A stretch of DNA of 64,000 nucleotides, taken from NCBI GenBank assembly GCA_001296005.1, contig LJHR01000003.1:1-64000 (forward strand), given 5' to 3'. This stretch comes from an alpha proteobacterium AAP38 (GTDB lineage Bacteria > Pseudomonadota > Alphaproteobacteria > Azospirillales > Azospirillaceae). Below the pieces are notes generated by a model, which worked only from the letters and a program-made list of their open reading frames with translations, searched no databases and was not told the origin of the DNA. Positions within the stretch are counted from its first letter, which is position 1. Every line of letters starts with the position of its first letter. Shown one piece after another: positions 8,864 to 17,267 of the stretch. A program made the translations under genes and the position numbers.

Positions 8864-9695
8864 CCTCAAACACCCTGTCATGGCGGAGGCTGGGCACCAT
8901 GCGCCTTGCCTCTGCCACCTTGGACAGGTCCAGATCGGCGGTGATCACGCCCCGCGCCTCACCAGCATCGGCCAGCACCTCGCCCCAGGGGCTGATGATG
9001 ACGGAATGGCCATAGGTGCCGCGCCCGCCATCATGGATGCCGGTCTGGGCCGGGGCGAGGATGAAGCATCCCGTCTCAATGGCCCGCGCCCGCAGCAGCA
9101 CATGCCAGTGCGCCCGTCCCGTAGGCACGGTAAAGGCGGCGGGCACGGTGATGATCGACGCGCCCGCCTTGGCCAGGGCGCGGTAAAGATATGAGAAGCG
9201 CACATCATAGCAGATGGAGAGGCCCAACCCGCCCCAGGGCGTGCCGGCCACCACCGCCCGCTCCCCAGGACGGTAGGTGGCGCTTTCGCGGTATGATTCG
9301 CCGCCGGCCAGATCCACGTCGAACATGTGGATCTTGTCGTACCGCGCCGTGATCTCACCCTGCGGGCTGATCACGAAGGCGCGGTTGGCGACGCGCCCGT
9401 CGGGCAGCAGACAGCCCAGCGTGCCGGTCATGATCCAGGTGCCGGTTTCCCGTGCCAGATCGCGGAAGAAGGGGACGCCGGGATGGCTCTCCTCCGGCTT
9501 GACGCGGGCCAGGATATTCTCGCGCCCCTGCACCATCAGGGACACATTCTCCGGCAGGCAGATCAGCTTTGCCCCTTTCGCTGCGGCCTGGCGCACGAAG
9601 ATGCCCGCCTGTTCCAGGTTGGGCATGATCTCCGGCCCGGCGGTGACCTGCACCAGCGCGACGCGGACTGTGGTGGGTGCGGGGCTGTCGCTCAT
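8856..9695 (-). CDS. nitrilase-superfamily amidase (Nit1/Nit2-like)
   Basis: This 279-residue carbon-nitrogen hydrolase has the Glu-Lys-Cys triad visible as LPEN (Glu49), YDKIHMFD (Lys121) and SICYDVRF (Cys162). The motif YDKIHMFDVDL and the length fit the Nit branch that hydrolyses deaminated glutathione or omega-amides such as 2-oxoglutaramate. It acts in the cytosol in metabolite repair. It is the last gene of a comF-grxC-nit string: the glutaredoxin stop is three bases from this start, so the two are translated from one message. This gene order is common in alphaproteobacteria and fits the glutathione link. Confidence 0.92.
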   Translation of the reverse strand: MSDSPAPTTVRVALVQVTAGPEIMPNLEQAGIFVRQAAAKGAKLICLPENVSLMVQGRENILARVKPEESHPGVPFFRDLARETGTWIMTGTLGCLLPDGRVANRAFVISPQGEITARYDKIHMFDVDLAGGESYRESATYRPGERAVVAGTPWGGLGLSICYDVRFSYLYRALAKAGASIITVPAAFTVPTGRAHWHVLLRARAIETGCFILAPAQTGIHDGGRGTYGHSVIISPWGEVLADAGEARGVITADLDLSKVAEARRMVPSLRHDRVFEGP

Positions 9696-9698
9696 CTG

Positions 9699-9968
9699 TC
9701 AGGCCCCGATGCCCAGCAGCGGGTTCAACTTGCCGGCCTTGTCCAGGGCGTGGGTGTCGTCGCAGCCGCCGATATGCTGTCCATCAATGAAGACCTGCGG
9801 CACGCTGGTGCGGCCACCGGCCCGGTCGATCATTTCCGGCCGGCGGGCGGGTTCGGCCATGATGTCGATCTCTTCATAGGCCACACCCTTGCTGTCCAGC
9901 AGCCGCTTGGCGCGGGTGCAGTAGCCACACCAGGGGCTGGTATAGATCTCGACCTTGGGCGCGGACAT
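9699..9968 (-). CDS. grxC: glutaredoxin 3
   Basis: This 89-residue dithiol glutaredoxin reduces disulfides and glutathionylated proteins with glutathione in the cytosol. The active site reads SPWCGYCTRAK (Cys14, Cys17) and is followed by the cis-Pro segment TSVPQVFIDGQHIGGCDD. Trp-Cys-Gly-Tyr-Cys is a variant of the usual CPYC. ATG at 9966-9968 gives the standard family length. It sits in the comF-grxC-nit string and is separated from comF by 176 bases holding a copy of the dispersed repeat. Confidence 0.95.
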   Translation of the reverse strand: MSAPKVEIYTSPWCGYCTRAKRLLDSKGVAYEEIDIMAEPARRPEMIDRAGGRTSVPQVFIDGQHIGGCDDTHALDKAGKLNPLLGIGA

Positions 9969-10072
9969 GACAATCTGTTCCTGCGTATGTGATGGTTTGC
10001 TGACCATAATATGACGCGGCAAAGCCTCCTGGCAAAGGGCAGGCTGCCGCAATCCCCCCATGCCGGGGCGTC

Positions 10073-10167
10073 CATGCCCCCTCAGGCGCCGGGCGCCGAC
10101 ATCCGTCGGCTTGGCTTGCGCAGCAGTCGCCGCCGTACCACCAGTCAAGAATTTTGACTGGTGGTCA
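10073..10167 (+). repeat. dispersed intergenic repeat, copy A
   Basis: This copy begins CATGCCCCCTCAGGCGCC, passes through CGGCTTGGCTTGCGCAG and CAGTCGCCGCCGTACC, and ends in an inverted repeat ACCACCAGTCAA / TTTTGACTGGTGGT. It shares this order of blocks with copies B (24815-24895), D (38783-38855) and C (49326-49430, opposite strand). It lacks the middle hairpin seen in B and C. Confidence 0.75.
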
Positions 10168-10966
10168 TATTCCCCGCATCGCCTAAGGTGACGGGCCGCA
10201 CCACGCGCGCCAGGGTCACGACATCGACGGCGCGTGCCCCGGCGCGTCGCAGGACCTTGGCGCATTCACCCACCGTCGCCCCCGTCGTGAACACGTCATC
10301 GACCAGCAGCACGCGCGCACCCTTCACCGCCTCCCGGCACCGGGGGTTGACCATGAAGGCCCCTTCTACATTGCGGGCCCGGCCCTTGGCGGACAGCCCG
10401 CCCTGGCTGGGTGTGGCGCGGCGGCGGATCAGGAGATCGGGCATGGCTACCCGCCCGGTCAGCCGTCCCAGGTTCAGCGCCAGCAGGGCCGATTGGTTGT
10501 ACCGCCGTTTCAGCAGCCGCCAGCGGTGCAGAGGCACCGGCGCAATCATCCCGTCGGCCTCCGTCAGCAGGCCGGCACCTGCCCGCGCCAGCCACTGTGC
10601 GAAGGCCGGAGCGCAATCGGTCCGGTCGCCATGCTTGAAGCCCAGCACCAGCGACCGGCTGGCATCATCATAGGCGAATACGGAGCGGCAGCGGTCGAAC
10701 AGGGGCGGGTGGGCCACACAGGCACCGCAGATCAGATCGGGCGTTCCCAGCGGATCATAATCGAAGGGCAGGCCGCAACGGGCGCAGTGCGGGGCGGCGA
10801 TGAAGCGGATCCCGCGCCAGCAATCGGGGCACAGCGCCCCGACGGCCCCCACCTCCACCCCGCAGGACAGGCAGCGTGGCGGCAGGACAAGATCCAGCAG
10901 CCGCAGCGCCCCATGACGCAGCGGTCCCGCCACCCTACCGATACGTGCAGAAATATCTGCGAACAT
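10145..10966 (-). CDS. comF: ComF-family phosphoribosyltransferase-like protein
   Basis: This 273-residue ComF has an N-terminal zinc-ribbon region (CLSCG...LCPDCW, CARCG, CGAC) followed by a type-I phosphoribosyltransferase fold with the PRPP loop VLLVDDVFTTGAT at about residues 222-234. Homologues take part in DNA uptake and processing of incoming single strands; the reaction in vivo is unsettled. The last residues (TTSQNS) and the stop codon are encoded by the terminal inverted repeat of repeat copy A, so the natural C-terminus was probably altered by repeat insertion. It heads the comF-grxC-nit string on the minus strand. Confidence 0.9.
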   Translation of the reverse strand: MFADISARIGRVAGPLRHGALRLLDLVLPPRCLSCGVEVGAVGALCPDCWRGIRFIAAPHCARCGLPFDYDPLGTPDLICGACVAHPPLFDRCRSVFAYDDASRSLVLGFKHGDRTDCAPAFAQWLARAGAGLLTEADGMIAPVPLHRWRLLKRRYNQSALLALNLGRLTGRVAMPDLLIRRRATPSQGGLSAKGRARNVEGAFMVNPRCREAVKGARVLLVDDVFTTGATVGECAKVLRRAGARAVDVVTLARVVRPVTLGDAGNMTTSQNS

Positions 10967-11142
10967 GCTGACAGGTTATCAGCAGGCCTGTAAGGCGGCA
11001 AGGGCGGGCGGATTGGCAGCACTCCCCGCGACATGCTGCTAAAGCACTGATAATAAACAAATATATTCACAAATCTGAAAAAATTTGGCAGTCTTTTCAT
11101 GTGGGGCGGCGTGACCGTCCCGGATTGGCGGAAGGAGGTCAC
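10967..11142. promoter_or_regulatory. divergent promoter region comF / usg
   Basis: The 176 bases contain a markedly AT-rich core (11041-11098) in otherwise GC-rich surroundings. It probably carries promoters for both divergent genes. An AAGGAGGT ribosome site lies five bases before the usg ATG. Confidence 0.5.
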
Positions 11143-11418
11143 ATGATCATTTCCCGGTCCACCCTGTCGCGGCAATTGCAGGATTACCGCCTGACCACGG
11201 CTGAAATCCTCTATCACATGCCCGACCATCCCGGCCTGCTGCAGACCTATGTCTGGCAGGAACTGGACTTGGCGCCACGTTTCCCGGTCCTGCGTAAATT
11301 CCTGGATTTCTGGTCGCGCAACCTGGACGGCAAGCTGCATTCGGTGCGCGTCGCCAACCTGGATCTGATCAGCCCCGGCAGCATGCGGCATGTCGATGCG
11401 CTGATGACGTTGCAGTGA
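11143..11418 (+). CDS. usg: Usg family protein
   Basis: The 91-residue protein carries the conserved alphaproteobacterial Usg sequence: QLQDYRLTTAEILYHMPDHP, LLQTYVWQELDLAPRFP, LRKFLDFW and LHSVRVA. Usg was described as an unknown gene near tryptophan-biosynthesis genes; its biochemical role is not established. Here no trp gene is adjacent. The start is fixed by a near-perfect AAGGAGGT ribosome site; in-frame codons upstream lack one. Its stop abuts the stop of the convergent gene, the two forming the palindrome TGATCA with no base between. Confidence 0.9.
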   Translation: MIISRSTLSRQLQDYRLTTAEILYHMPDHPGLLQTYVWQELDLAPRFPVLRKFLDFWSRNLDGKLHSVRVANLDLISPGSMRHVDALMTLQ

Positions 11419-12276
11419 TCAGGGCGCCGTCCCTGCTGTCTCACCCAACCGACGCGCGATCTGGCGGCGTTGCCGATCGGCGGTGGTCGCCGCTGGGGCG
11501 GTGTACAGTTCGCGCAGCAGGGCGCGGTCCCACTCGGTCAGGGCCAGGGGCCGCGCGCCGGCCTTCGTCTGAAACAGCGACAGGATGCTGGGCAGACGAC
11601 CGCCCTTTGCCTCTCCCAACTGCCCTAGCAGCCGCATGGCGACATGGTCGGCCACGGCGTCCAGCGGCAGGCCGACCAGACCTTTTACGTCCAGGATGAC
11701 CATGGAGCGGAACAGATCGGCGCGGGTGGCGCTGGCCAGCCGCGAGGCATTGCCGGGCGCGATCTTGACAGAGGTGATGACGGCACCGCCCTTCATGGCC
11801 GCATCCGGTGTGCTGCCGTCGGCGCCCATGGTCAGCGCCACGGACCAGACCCGCGCCACATCGCCATCCGCCAGCTTCCGCCGCACCTCCGACGGTTTGG
11901 CGGGCGCAAAGATGCCGGGATGCTGCACCAGCATGCGGTCGATCAGTCGATCCGGTGCATCGGTCAGCAGGACGATGGCGTTTGGTTTGCACCCGGCCTT
12001 GGCCGGTGGCAGGCCGGCGATGGAGGCCACGTCCTGCAACCGCTTTGTGAACCGGCCTTCCTGATCCGGTGTGAAGCCGCGCAAAGTGACGCAGAGCGGC
12101 TGGTGCCAGCGGGCCAGTTGCTTGCCATGGGTATCGTCCAGCACATCCCCGACAAAGGCCTGGGACGCCGCCTCCCCCGGTGCCTGCACCACGATCTCGG
12201 GCAGTACGTCCTGTGCCGTGACCGGCAGGGCCAGCAGCGGCAGAAGCAACAGCGGCAGGAGGCTGCGGTGGGGCAT
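11419..12276 (-). CDS. secreted protein of unknown function
   Basis: The 285-residue product has an N-terminal signal peptide ([23 protein letters not shown]) with likely cleavage after VTA. The mature protein starts [11 protein letters not shown] and carries two Cys ([16 protein letters not shown]) likely to form a periplasmic disulfide. A block [55 protein letters not shown] (in pieces) precedes [16 protein letters not shown] near the end. I do not recognise a named family. ATG at 12274-12276 is chosen because the signal peptide begins there. It is convergent with usg and divergent from the GST gene. Confidence 0.65.
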   Translation of the reverse strand: MPHRSLLPLLLLPLLALPVTAQDVLPEIVVQAPGEAASQAFVGDVLDDTHGKQLARWHQPLCVTLRGFTPDQEGRFTKRLQDVASIAGLPPAKAGCKPNAIVLLTDAPDRLIDRMLVQHPGIFAPAKPSEVRRKLADGDVARVWSVALTMGADGSTPDAAMKGGAVITSVKIAPGNASRLASATRADLFRSMVILDVKGLVGLPLDAVADHVAMRLLGQLGEAKGGRLPSILSLFQTKAGARPLALTEWDRALLRELYTAPAATTADRQRRQIARRLGETAGTAP

Positions 12277-12425
12277 GCGGGCGCATCCATGGACGTGATC
12301 CCCATCAAGGTCCTGCAACTTGGCCCGTCTGTAAACCTGTCCGATCGGCGGAGGCAGCTGCCGGGATGCTTCCCCGGCGGGCCTTACCGTCGCATGATGG
12401 GGCAAAGACACCGGAAGGAATGGTC

Positions 12426-13085
12426 ATGATCGAGCTTTACACCGCCGCCACGCCCAACGGGCACAAGGTCTCCTGCACGCTGGAAGAACTGGGCCTGCCC
12501 TATAATGTCCATGTCGTGTCGCTGTCGAAGAATGAGCAGAAAGAGCCCTGGTTTCTGGCCATGAACCCCAATGGCCGCATCCCCGTCATCGTTGACCGGG
12601 CGGAGGATCATACTGTCTTCGAATCGGGCGCCATCATGATCTGGCTGGCGGAAAAGACGGGCCGTCTGATGCCGACCGACGCCAAGGGCCGCAGCCAGGT
12701 TCTGCAATGGCTGATGTTCCAGATGGGCGGGGTGGGGCCGATGATGGGGCAGGCCAATGTCTTCCACCGCTATTTCCCGGAGAAGATCCCCGCCGCCATC
12801 GACCGGTACCAGAAGGAGGCGAAACGCCTGCTGACTGTTCTGGATGGGCGGTTGAAACATCATGAATTCCTGGCCGGCGATTTCTCCATCGCCGATATTG
12901 CCAACTGGTGCTGGGCTCGCACCCATGACTGGTCGGGTGTGGCCATTGATGATCTGCCGCACCTGTCGCGCTGGATCGCGCAACTGGATGCCCGACCGGG
13001 CTGTGCCGCCGGCCTGCAGAAGCCGCCCAAGAATGTGACGGCAGCGGAACTGGTGCAGTCGGCGCAGAATATTGTGGTGCGGTGA
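12426..13085 (+). CDS. glutathione S-transferase, YfcG/Ure2p-like
   Basis: This 219-residue GST has a thioredoxin-like N-domain beginning [28 protein letters not shown], then [12 protein letters not shown] with the cis-Pro, [14 protein letters not shown] with the Glu-Ser that holds glutathione, and an all-helical C-domain with the N-capping [14 protein letters not shown]. The TPNGxK start is that of the Ure2p/YfcG/YghU group, several of which are disulfide reductases using glutathione. AAGGAA six bases before ATG 12426 supports this start over ATG 12420. It is convergent with the Smr gene, four bases apart. Confidence 0.92.
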   Translation: MIELYTAATPNGHKVSCTLEELGLPYNVHVVSLSKNEQKEPWFLAMNPNGRIPVIVDRAEDHTVFESGAIMIWLAEKTGRLMPTDAKGRSQVLQWLMFQMGGVGPMMGQANVFHRYFPEKIPAAIDRYQKEAKRLLTVLDGRLKHHEFLAGDFSIADIANWCWARTHDWSGVAIDDLPHLSRWIAQLDARPGCAAGLQKPPKNVTAAELVQSAQNIVVR

Positions 13086-13089
13086 GGGG

Positions 13090-13725
13090 TTACCCCTCCC
13101 GCCGGCGCCGCAGCAGGACGTAGTAGGCGCCGCCGCCGCCATGCTGTGGCTGGGCCTGATGAACCGACAGGATCAGCGGGCCCACATCCGCTTCGCGCAG
13201 CCAGCGGGGAACGGACAGGCGCAGCACGCCCTCGCCGCGCGGCATCTGGCCCTTGCCGGTGATGACCAGAACCATACGCCGGCCGGCGGCATGTGACCGG
13301 CGAATGAACCCGGACAGGGCGTGATGCGCCTCGCTCTGCGTCATGCCATGCAGGTCGATGCGGCCATCGATGCCCATCCGGCCCTTGCGCACCTTTTCAT
13401 CCGTCCGCTTGTCCACCCCCGGTATCCGGCCCAAAAGGGAAGGGGCCAGTTGCACACTGACCTTGCCCTTTTCCTTCAGCGGGACATTGCGCAGCAGCTC
13501 GGCCAGCCGTTCGGCGGGGGCGGCAACGGGGGCGGCGGGCAGGGGAATGGCGGGCTTTGCCGCCGCCAGACGGGTCGCCACGGGCTCCGCCGCCACCTTG
13601 GCCGCCGGTTTCTTCGGCGGGGCGGATTTACGCTTGCTCGCGATGGGCGTGGCATCGCGGACCACGGTATGCCAGAGGTCCAGTTCGGCATCCGTGGGCG
13701 TCTTGGGGCGGCGATTGTCTTTCAT
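13090..13725 (-). CDS. Smr-domain protein
   Basis: The 211-residue product has a basic Ala/Pro-rich N-half (about residues 28-70), then a C-terminal Smr domain (about 115-211). This includes the DGRIDLHGMTQSEAHHALSGFI motif (DLHG), VLVITGKG (TGxG) and VPRWLREAD, as in stand-alone MutS2-type Smr proteins of proteobacteria. Such domains are nucleases or nucleic-acid-binding modules. It overlaps lutC by four bases (stop and start share ATGA), so it is translationally coupled to the lut operon; the functional link is not obvious. Confidence 0.9.
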   Translation of the reverse strand: MKDNRRPKTPTDAELDLWHTVVRDATPIASKRKSAPPKKPAAKVAAEPVATRLAAAKPAIPLPAAPVAAPAERLAELLRNVPLKEKGKVSVQLAPSLLGRIPGVDKRTDEKVRKGRMGIDGRIDLHGMTQSEAHHALSGFIRRSHAAGRRMVLVITGKGQMPRGEGVLRLSVPRWLREADVGPLILSVHQAQPQHGGGGAYYVLLRRRREG

Positions 13726-14426
13726 GCCGTGGCGGGGTCCGGTTCGCCCACCAGGATGATCTGCACCCGGCCCGGCCCGTGCGCATGCGGCAAGGATGTC
13801 TGTTCGATGTCCGCTGTGCGCGACGGTCCTGTCACCATGTTGACGCTGCGCGGCATGCCCAGGCCCCGCGCCTGCTGCCGGATGGCAAGGCCGTGCCAGG
13901 CTTCCTCATAGGTGCCGACAATATGGTGCAAGGGCAGGATCACGATATGGATGCGTGGCAGGAAAAGAAGGCTGGTCGCCTGATCGGACCCGCTGGGTAT
14001 CACCAGCGTGCCGGTTTCCGCAACGCCGGCCAGGGCCGTGGTGACGCCGACCTGATCCCCGGCCTGCGCACGGCCAAAGGCGACCGACAGGCTGGGCCGC
14101 CGGTCCCAGGGGATGGCGCGCAGCCAGGGATCAGGCGCGATCCGCACCTGCAAGCCATGTCCCAGGCCAGACAGATAGTCGGCGACGGCATGCGGCACGC
14201 GGGCCGGATCGGCCACCCGTTCCACGCCCGCCCCCACCGCCGTCGCCATTTTCGTGAACAGCTCAATCAGGCCCAGCGCTGTCAGCCCCTTCACCCGGCC
14301 CGGCGTGGGATGGGCCGGCGGGCTTGCCAGACGGGCGGCCACATCGGCGGCGGCACGGCCTTCATCACGTCCCCCCGCCTGTGCCGCAGCAAGGATACGT
14401 CCCAGGATGGCGCTGCGGCTATCCAT
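13722..14426 (-). CDS. lutC: LUD-domain lactate utilisation protein C
   Basis: The 234-residue LutC/YkgG protein is a LUD-domain subunit of the LutABC L-lactate oxidation complex. Diagnostic pieces are TTALAGVAETGTLVIPSG, LFLPRIHIVIL and SRTADIEQTSLPHAHGPG, close to the usual SxTADIE...GxHGP ending. It overlaps lutB upstream by eight bases and smr downstream by four. Family knowledge assigns it to electron transfer from lactate with the Fe-S proteins LutA and LutB. The substrate here is inferred. Confidence 0.92.
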   Translation of the reverse strand: MDSRSAILGRILAAAQAGGRDEGRAAADVAARLASPPAHPTPGRVKGLTALGLIELFTKMATAVGAGVERVADPARVPHAVADYLSGLGHGLQVRIAPDPWLRAIPWDRRPSLSVAFGRAQAGDQVGVTTALAGVAETGTLVIPSGSDQATSLLFLPRIHIVILPLHHIVGTYEEAWHGLAIRQQARGLGMPRSVNMVTGPSRTADIEQTSLPHAHGPGRVQIILVGEPDPATA

Positions 14427-15837
14427 GGCGGCGATCCTTGTACAGCGACTGGAAGGTGCGGCCCTGCGGTGCGGGGAAATCGCGGGTGCCGGTCCAGCCG
14501 CCGGCCAGCGGCAGCGATTTGAACGCCCCTTCCTTGCCCATCCACCCCATCACCCGCATCGCGATGGCGGTGACAAGGCGGTAAAGGCGTGGCCGTTTGG
14601 CGAACAGGGCCCAGGCCCACAAGCCCTGACGCACGGAAGGGGGCGACAGGCGCCTTTCAAACTCCACCTCCCGCCAGCGATGCATGATCTTGGGCAGGGG
14701 GATTTTGACAGGGCAAACGCTTTCGCATTTGCCGCAGAAGGTGCTGGCGTTGGGCAGATGCCGCGCCTCCTTCACCCCGATCAGGGCGGGGTCCAGGGCC
14801 GCACCGATGGGTCCCGGATAGACCCAGCCATAGGCATGGCCGCCGACCGCGTGATAGACGGGGCAATGGTTCATGCAGGCCCCGCAGCGGATGCAGCGCA
14901 GCACCTCCTGCATCTCCGTACCCAGCAGGGCGGAGCGGCCATTATCCAGCAGCACAACATGGAACTCACGCGGCCCGTCCGGGTCGTCGGCCCGGCGGGG
15001 GCCGGTGGAGAAGGTGGTATAGGCCGTGATCTCCTGCCCCGTGGCAGAGCGCGCCAGCAGACGCAGCATCAAGGTGGCATCGGCGAGGGTGGGGACCACC
15101 TTCTCGATCCCCGTCAGGACGATGTGACAGCGTGAAAGTGTCTGTGTCAGGTCGCCATTGCCCTCATTGGTGACGATGATGGTGCTGCCCGTTTCGGCCA
15201 CCAGGAAATTGGCGCCCGTGATGCCGATATCGGCATTCAGGAACACATCGCGCAATTCCCCCCGCGCCTCGGCCAGAAGGTCGGTCGGTTGATCCAAGGG
15301 GCGGTCCGGAGGCAGATGGGTATGGGTGCGTCGGAAATCGGCAGCCACCTGTTCCTTGGACAAATGCAGGGCCGGGGCCACGATATGGCTGGGCACCTCC
15401 CCCCGGATTTGCAGGATATACTCGCCCAGGTCGGTTTCGACCGCCTTGATCCCCGCTGCCTCCAGCGCGGCATTCAGGCCGATTTCCTCCGACACCATCG
15501 ACTTGCCCTTGGCGATCAGGCGCGCATCGCGTTCCGTCGCCAGTCGCAGGATGATGGACCGCGCCTCCGCCGCGTCGCGCGCCCAATGCACATGGCCGCC
15601 GCTGTCACGCACCCGCGCCTCAAACGCTTCCAGATAATGGTCCAGATGGGAAAGCGTATGGTCCTTAACGGCCTTGGCGGCGTCGCGCAAAGCCTCGAAT
15701 TCCGGCAGATTGGCAACGGCGCGGGCGCGGTTGACGGGAAAGCCCGTCTTGAACTTGGTTAGCGCCCGGCGCAAGTCCGGGTCGGTCAGGGCGTCGGCGG
15801 CGCGGGCCGGGAAGTCGGCGGAATGTGGCTGCATCAC
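14419..15837 (-). CDS. lutB: iron-sulfur lactate utilisation protein B
   Basis: The 472-residue LutB/YkgF has an N-terminal LUD domain (SMVSEEIGLNAALE, ADIGITGANFLVAETGSTIIVTNEGN in parts) and a C-terminal ferredoxin-like module with two clusters, CIRCGACMNHCP (about 329-340) and CGKCESVCPVKIPL (about 379-392). These fit two 4Fe-4S centres passing electrons from hydroxyacid oxidation. It overlaps lutA by four bases and lutC by eight, the tightest coupling in the window. The product acts in the cytosol or at the inner face of the membrane. Confidence 0.95.
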   Translation of the reverse strand: MMQPHSADFPARAADALTDPDLRRALTKFKTGFPVNRARAVANLPEFEALRDAAKAVKDHTLSHLDHYLEAFEARVRDSGGHVHWARDAAEARSIILRLATERDARLIAKGKSMVSEEIGLNAALEAAGIKAVETDLGEYILQIRGEVPSHIVAPALHLSKEQVAADFRRTHTHLPPDRPLDQPTDLLAEARGELRDVFLNADIGITGANFLVAETGSTIIVTNEGNGDLTQTLSRCHIVLTGIEKVVPTLADATLMLRLLARSATGQEITAYTTFSTGPRRADDPDGPREFHVVLLDNGRSALLGTEMQEVLRCIRCGACMNHCPVYHAVGGHAYGWVYPGPIGAALDPALIGVKEARHLPNASTFCGKCESVCPVKIPLPKIMHRWREVEFERRLSPPSVRQGLWAWALFAKRPRLYRLVTAIAMRVMGWMGKEGAFKSLPLAGGWTGTRDFPAPQGRTFQSLYKDRRHG

Positions 15838-16601
15838 CCCTCCGCCCGGCCAATGGGGGCCGTGTCAGGATCACCGGCCAGCACCTCTGCCACATGCCGC
15901 ACATCGATATCATGTCCCAGGCGCGACAGACGGCCCGCCATGTTCATCAGGCAGCCAAGATCACCGGCCAGCAGCGTATCAGCCCCCGTGGCGACAATGG
16001 CCTCCACCTTCTCTGTCACCATATGGGTGGAGATGTCGGGATATTTCACACAGAAGGTGCCACCGAAGCCGCAGCAGACATCCGCGCCCTGCATTTCCGT
16101 CAGGTCGACGCCGGGCAGGCTGGCCAGCAGGCGGCGGGGCTGTTCCTTCACCCCCATTTCCCGCAGGCCCGAACAGCTGTCATGATAGGTGACGGTGCCG
16201 GCAAAGCCGGGGATGGCCGTATCCATGCCCATGATGTCGGTCAGGAACCGGGTCAGTTCCCAGGTGCGGTCGGCCAGTGCCGTGGCCCGCGCGGCCCAGG
16301 CCGGATCATCGCGGAACAGTTCCGGGTAATGCTTGCGCAGCATGCCCGAACAGGACCCCGACGGTGCGACTACATAATCACAACCCTCGAACGCCTGGAT
16401 CATGGTCCTTGCCAGCGCCTCTGCCGTGGTCCGGTCGCCATTGTTCCAGGCCGGCTGTCCGCAGCAGCTTTGCGATGGCACGGTGACCCGACACCCGGCG
16501 CGTTCCAGTAGGGTCACCGCCGCGAACCCCACCGACGGGCGGAACAAATCCACCAGACAGGTGACCAGCAGGCCGACTTTGGGCGGATTTGCAGGGGGCA
16601 T
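15834..16601 (-). CDS. lutA: CCG-domain lactate utilisation protein A
   Basis: The 255-residue LutA/YkgE has two cysteine-rich CCG repeats: QSCCGQPAWN...GSCSGM and DSCSGLREMG...ADVCCGFGGTFCVKYPDIS. Such domains bind a 4Fe-4S or non-cubane cluster, as in heterodisulfide reductase B and glycolate oxidase GlcF. It is the first gene of lutA-lutB-lutC-smr. There is no clear ribosome site before ATG 16599-16601. An Rrf2-type regulator gene lies 97 bases further upstream on the same strand and might influence the operon, which is inference. Confidence 0.94.
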   Translation of the reverse strand: MPPANPPKVGLLVTCLVDLFRPSVGFAAVTLLERAGCRVTVPSQSCCGQPAWNNGDRTTAEALARTMIQAFEGCDYVVAPSGSCSGMLRKHYPELFRDDPAWAARATALADRTWELTRFLTDIMGMDTAIPGFAGTVTYHDSCSGLREMGVKEQPRRLLASLPGVDLTEMQGADVCCGFGGTFCVKYPDISTHMVTEKVEAIVATGADTLLAGDLGCLMNMAGRLSRLGHDIDVRHVAEVLAGDPDTAPIGRAEG

Positions 16602-16698
16602 GCGGGCAGGGTCCGTCGCCGATCAGGGAGGTGCGCAGAGTACATGATCTGGGGCGCGGGCGTGGCGAAAAAAGGGCCCGGATCAAGCCTTTGCCTTG

Positions 16699-17166
16699 TC
16701 AGGGGCCGGTATCGTGCGGATGCTGTGGCAGGGTCCAGGCGCCGCTGCGCCGTTTCTCCTCGAACTGCCGTCCCAGGTCGCCCAGGCTGGTCTGCGCCAG
16801 CCGCGACACAAGCAGGGTGCGTGCCGCGGACAGGCTGTCCTCCAGCGCCTGATTGACGGCCTGTTCCACCAGACAGGTGGGATTGTCCACCGACGGGCCG
16901 ATGGCGAACAACTGTGGCTCGCCCAGCGCCTGATAGATGTCCAGCAGGCTGATCGCGTCCAACGGGCGGGCCAGGACCCAGCCGCCGCCATGCCCCTTTT
17001 CCGACCGGACCAGCCCCTGCTGACGCAGCCCTGCCATGGTCCGGCGCACCACCACGGGGTTGGTATTCAACATGGCGGCCAGCGTTTCGGACGTGGCGGC
17101 CCCTTGCATCCGATCCATGTGGATCAGGGCATGCAGCATGCGGGAAAGGCGGCTGTCGGGTCGCAT
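16699..17166 (-). CDS. Rrf2-family transcriptional regulator
   Basis: The 155-residue product starts MRPDSRLSRMLHALIHM, followed by a winged-helix segment (TSETLAAMLNTNPVVVRRTMAGLRQQGLV) and the wing SEKGHGGGWVLARPL, all typical of Rrf2. The three clustered Cys that bind Fe-S in IscR and NsrR are absent. Only one Cys remains in the effector region (NPTCLVEQ), so it may sense thiol oxidation rather than hold a cluster. I chose ATG 17164-17166 because the Rrf2 domain begins there. The gene is divergent from a CxxC flavoprotein gene, a recurrent pairing, and a long palindrome lies between them. Confidence 0.88.
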   Translation of the reverse strand: MRPDSRLSRMLHALIHMDRMQGAATSETLAAMLNTNPVVVRRTMAGLRQQGLVRSEKGHGGGWVLARPLDAISLLDIYQALGEPQLFAIGPSVDNPTCLVEQAVNQALEDSLSAARTLLVSRLAQTSLGDLGRQFEEKRRSGAWTLPQHPHDTGP

Positions 17167-17220
17167 GGTCCTGCTTACCGCATGCAGGTTTTCGTAACAA
17201 GAGATGTTGCGTAATCCCGC

Positions 17221-17267
17221 TATCGCCTCCATCATGTAACTTATGAAGTAACATGATGGAGGCGATA
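17221..17267. promoter_or_regulatory. 17-bp inverted repeat between rrf2 and the flavoprotein gene
   Basis: Perfect arms TATCGCCTCCATCATGT (17221-17237) and ACATGATGGAGGCGATA (17251-17267) flank a 13-base centre with a second small palindrome, ACTTATGAAGT. The right arm carries the GGAGG ribosome site of the flavoprotein gene, which starts at the next base. The likely role is an operator for the adjacent Rrf2 regulator. In RNA it could also form a hairpin hiding the ribosome site. Confidence 0.6.

Noticed and set aside
17221-17235. Longer Rrf2 start at 17235 (MMEAIAG...)
   Set aside because: Those codons lie in the palindrome and mirror the flavoprotein leader; the Rrf2 domain begins at ATG 17164-17166.
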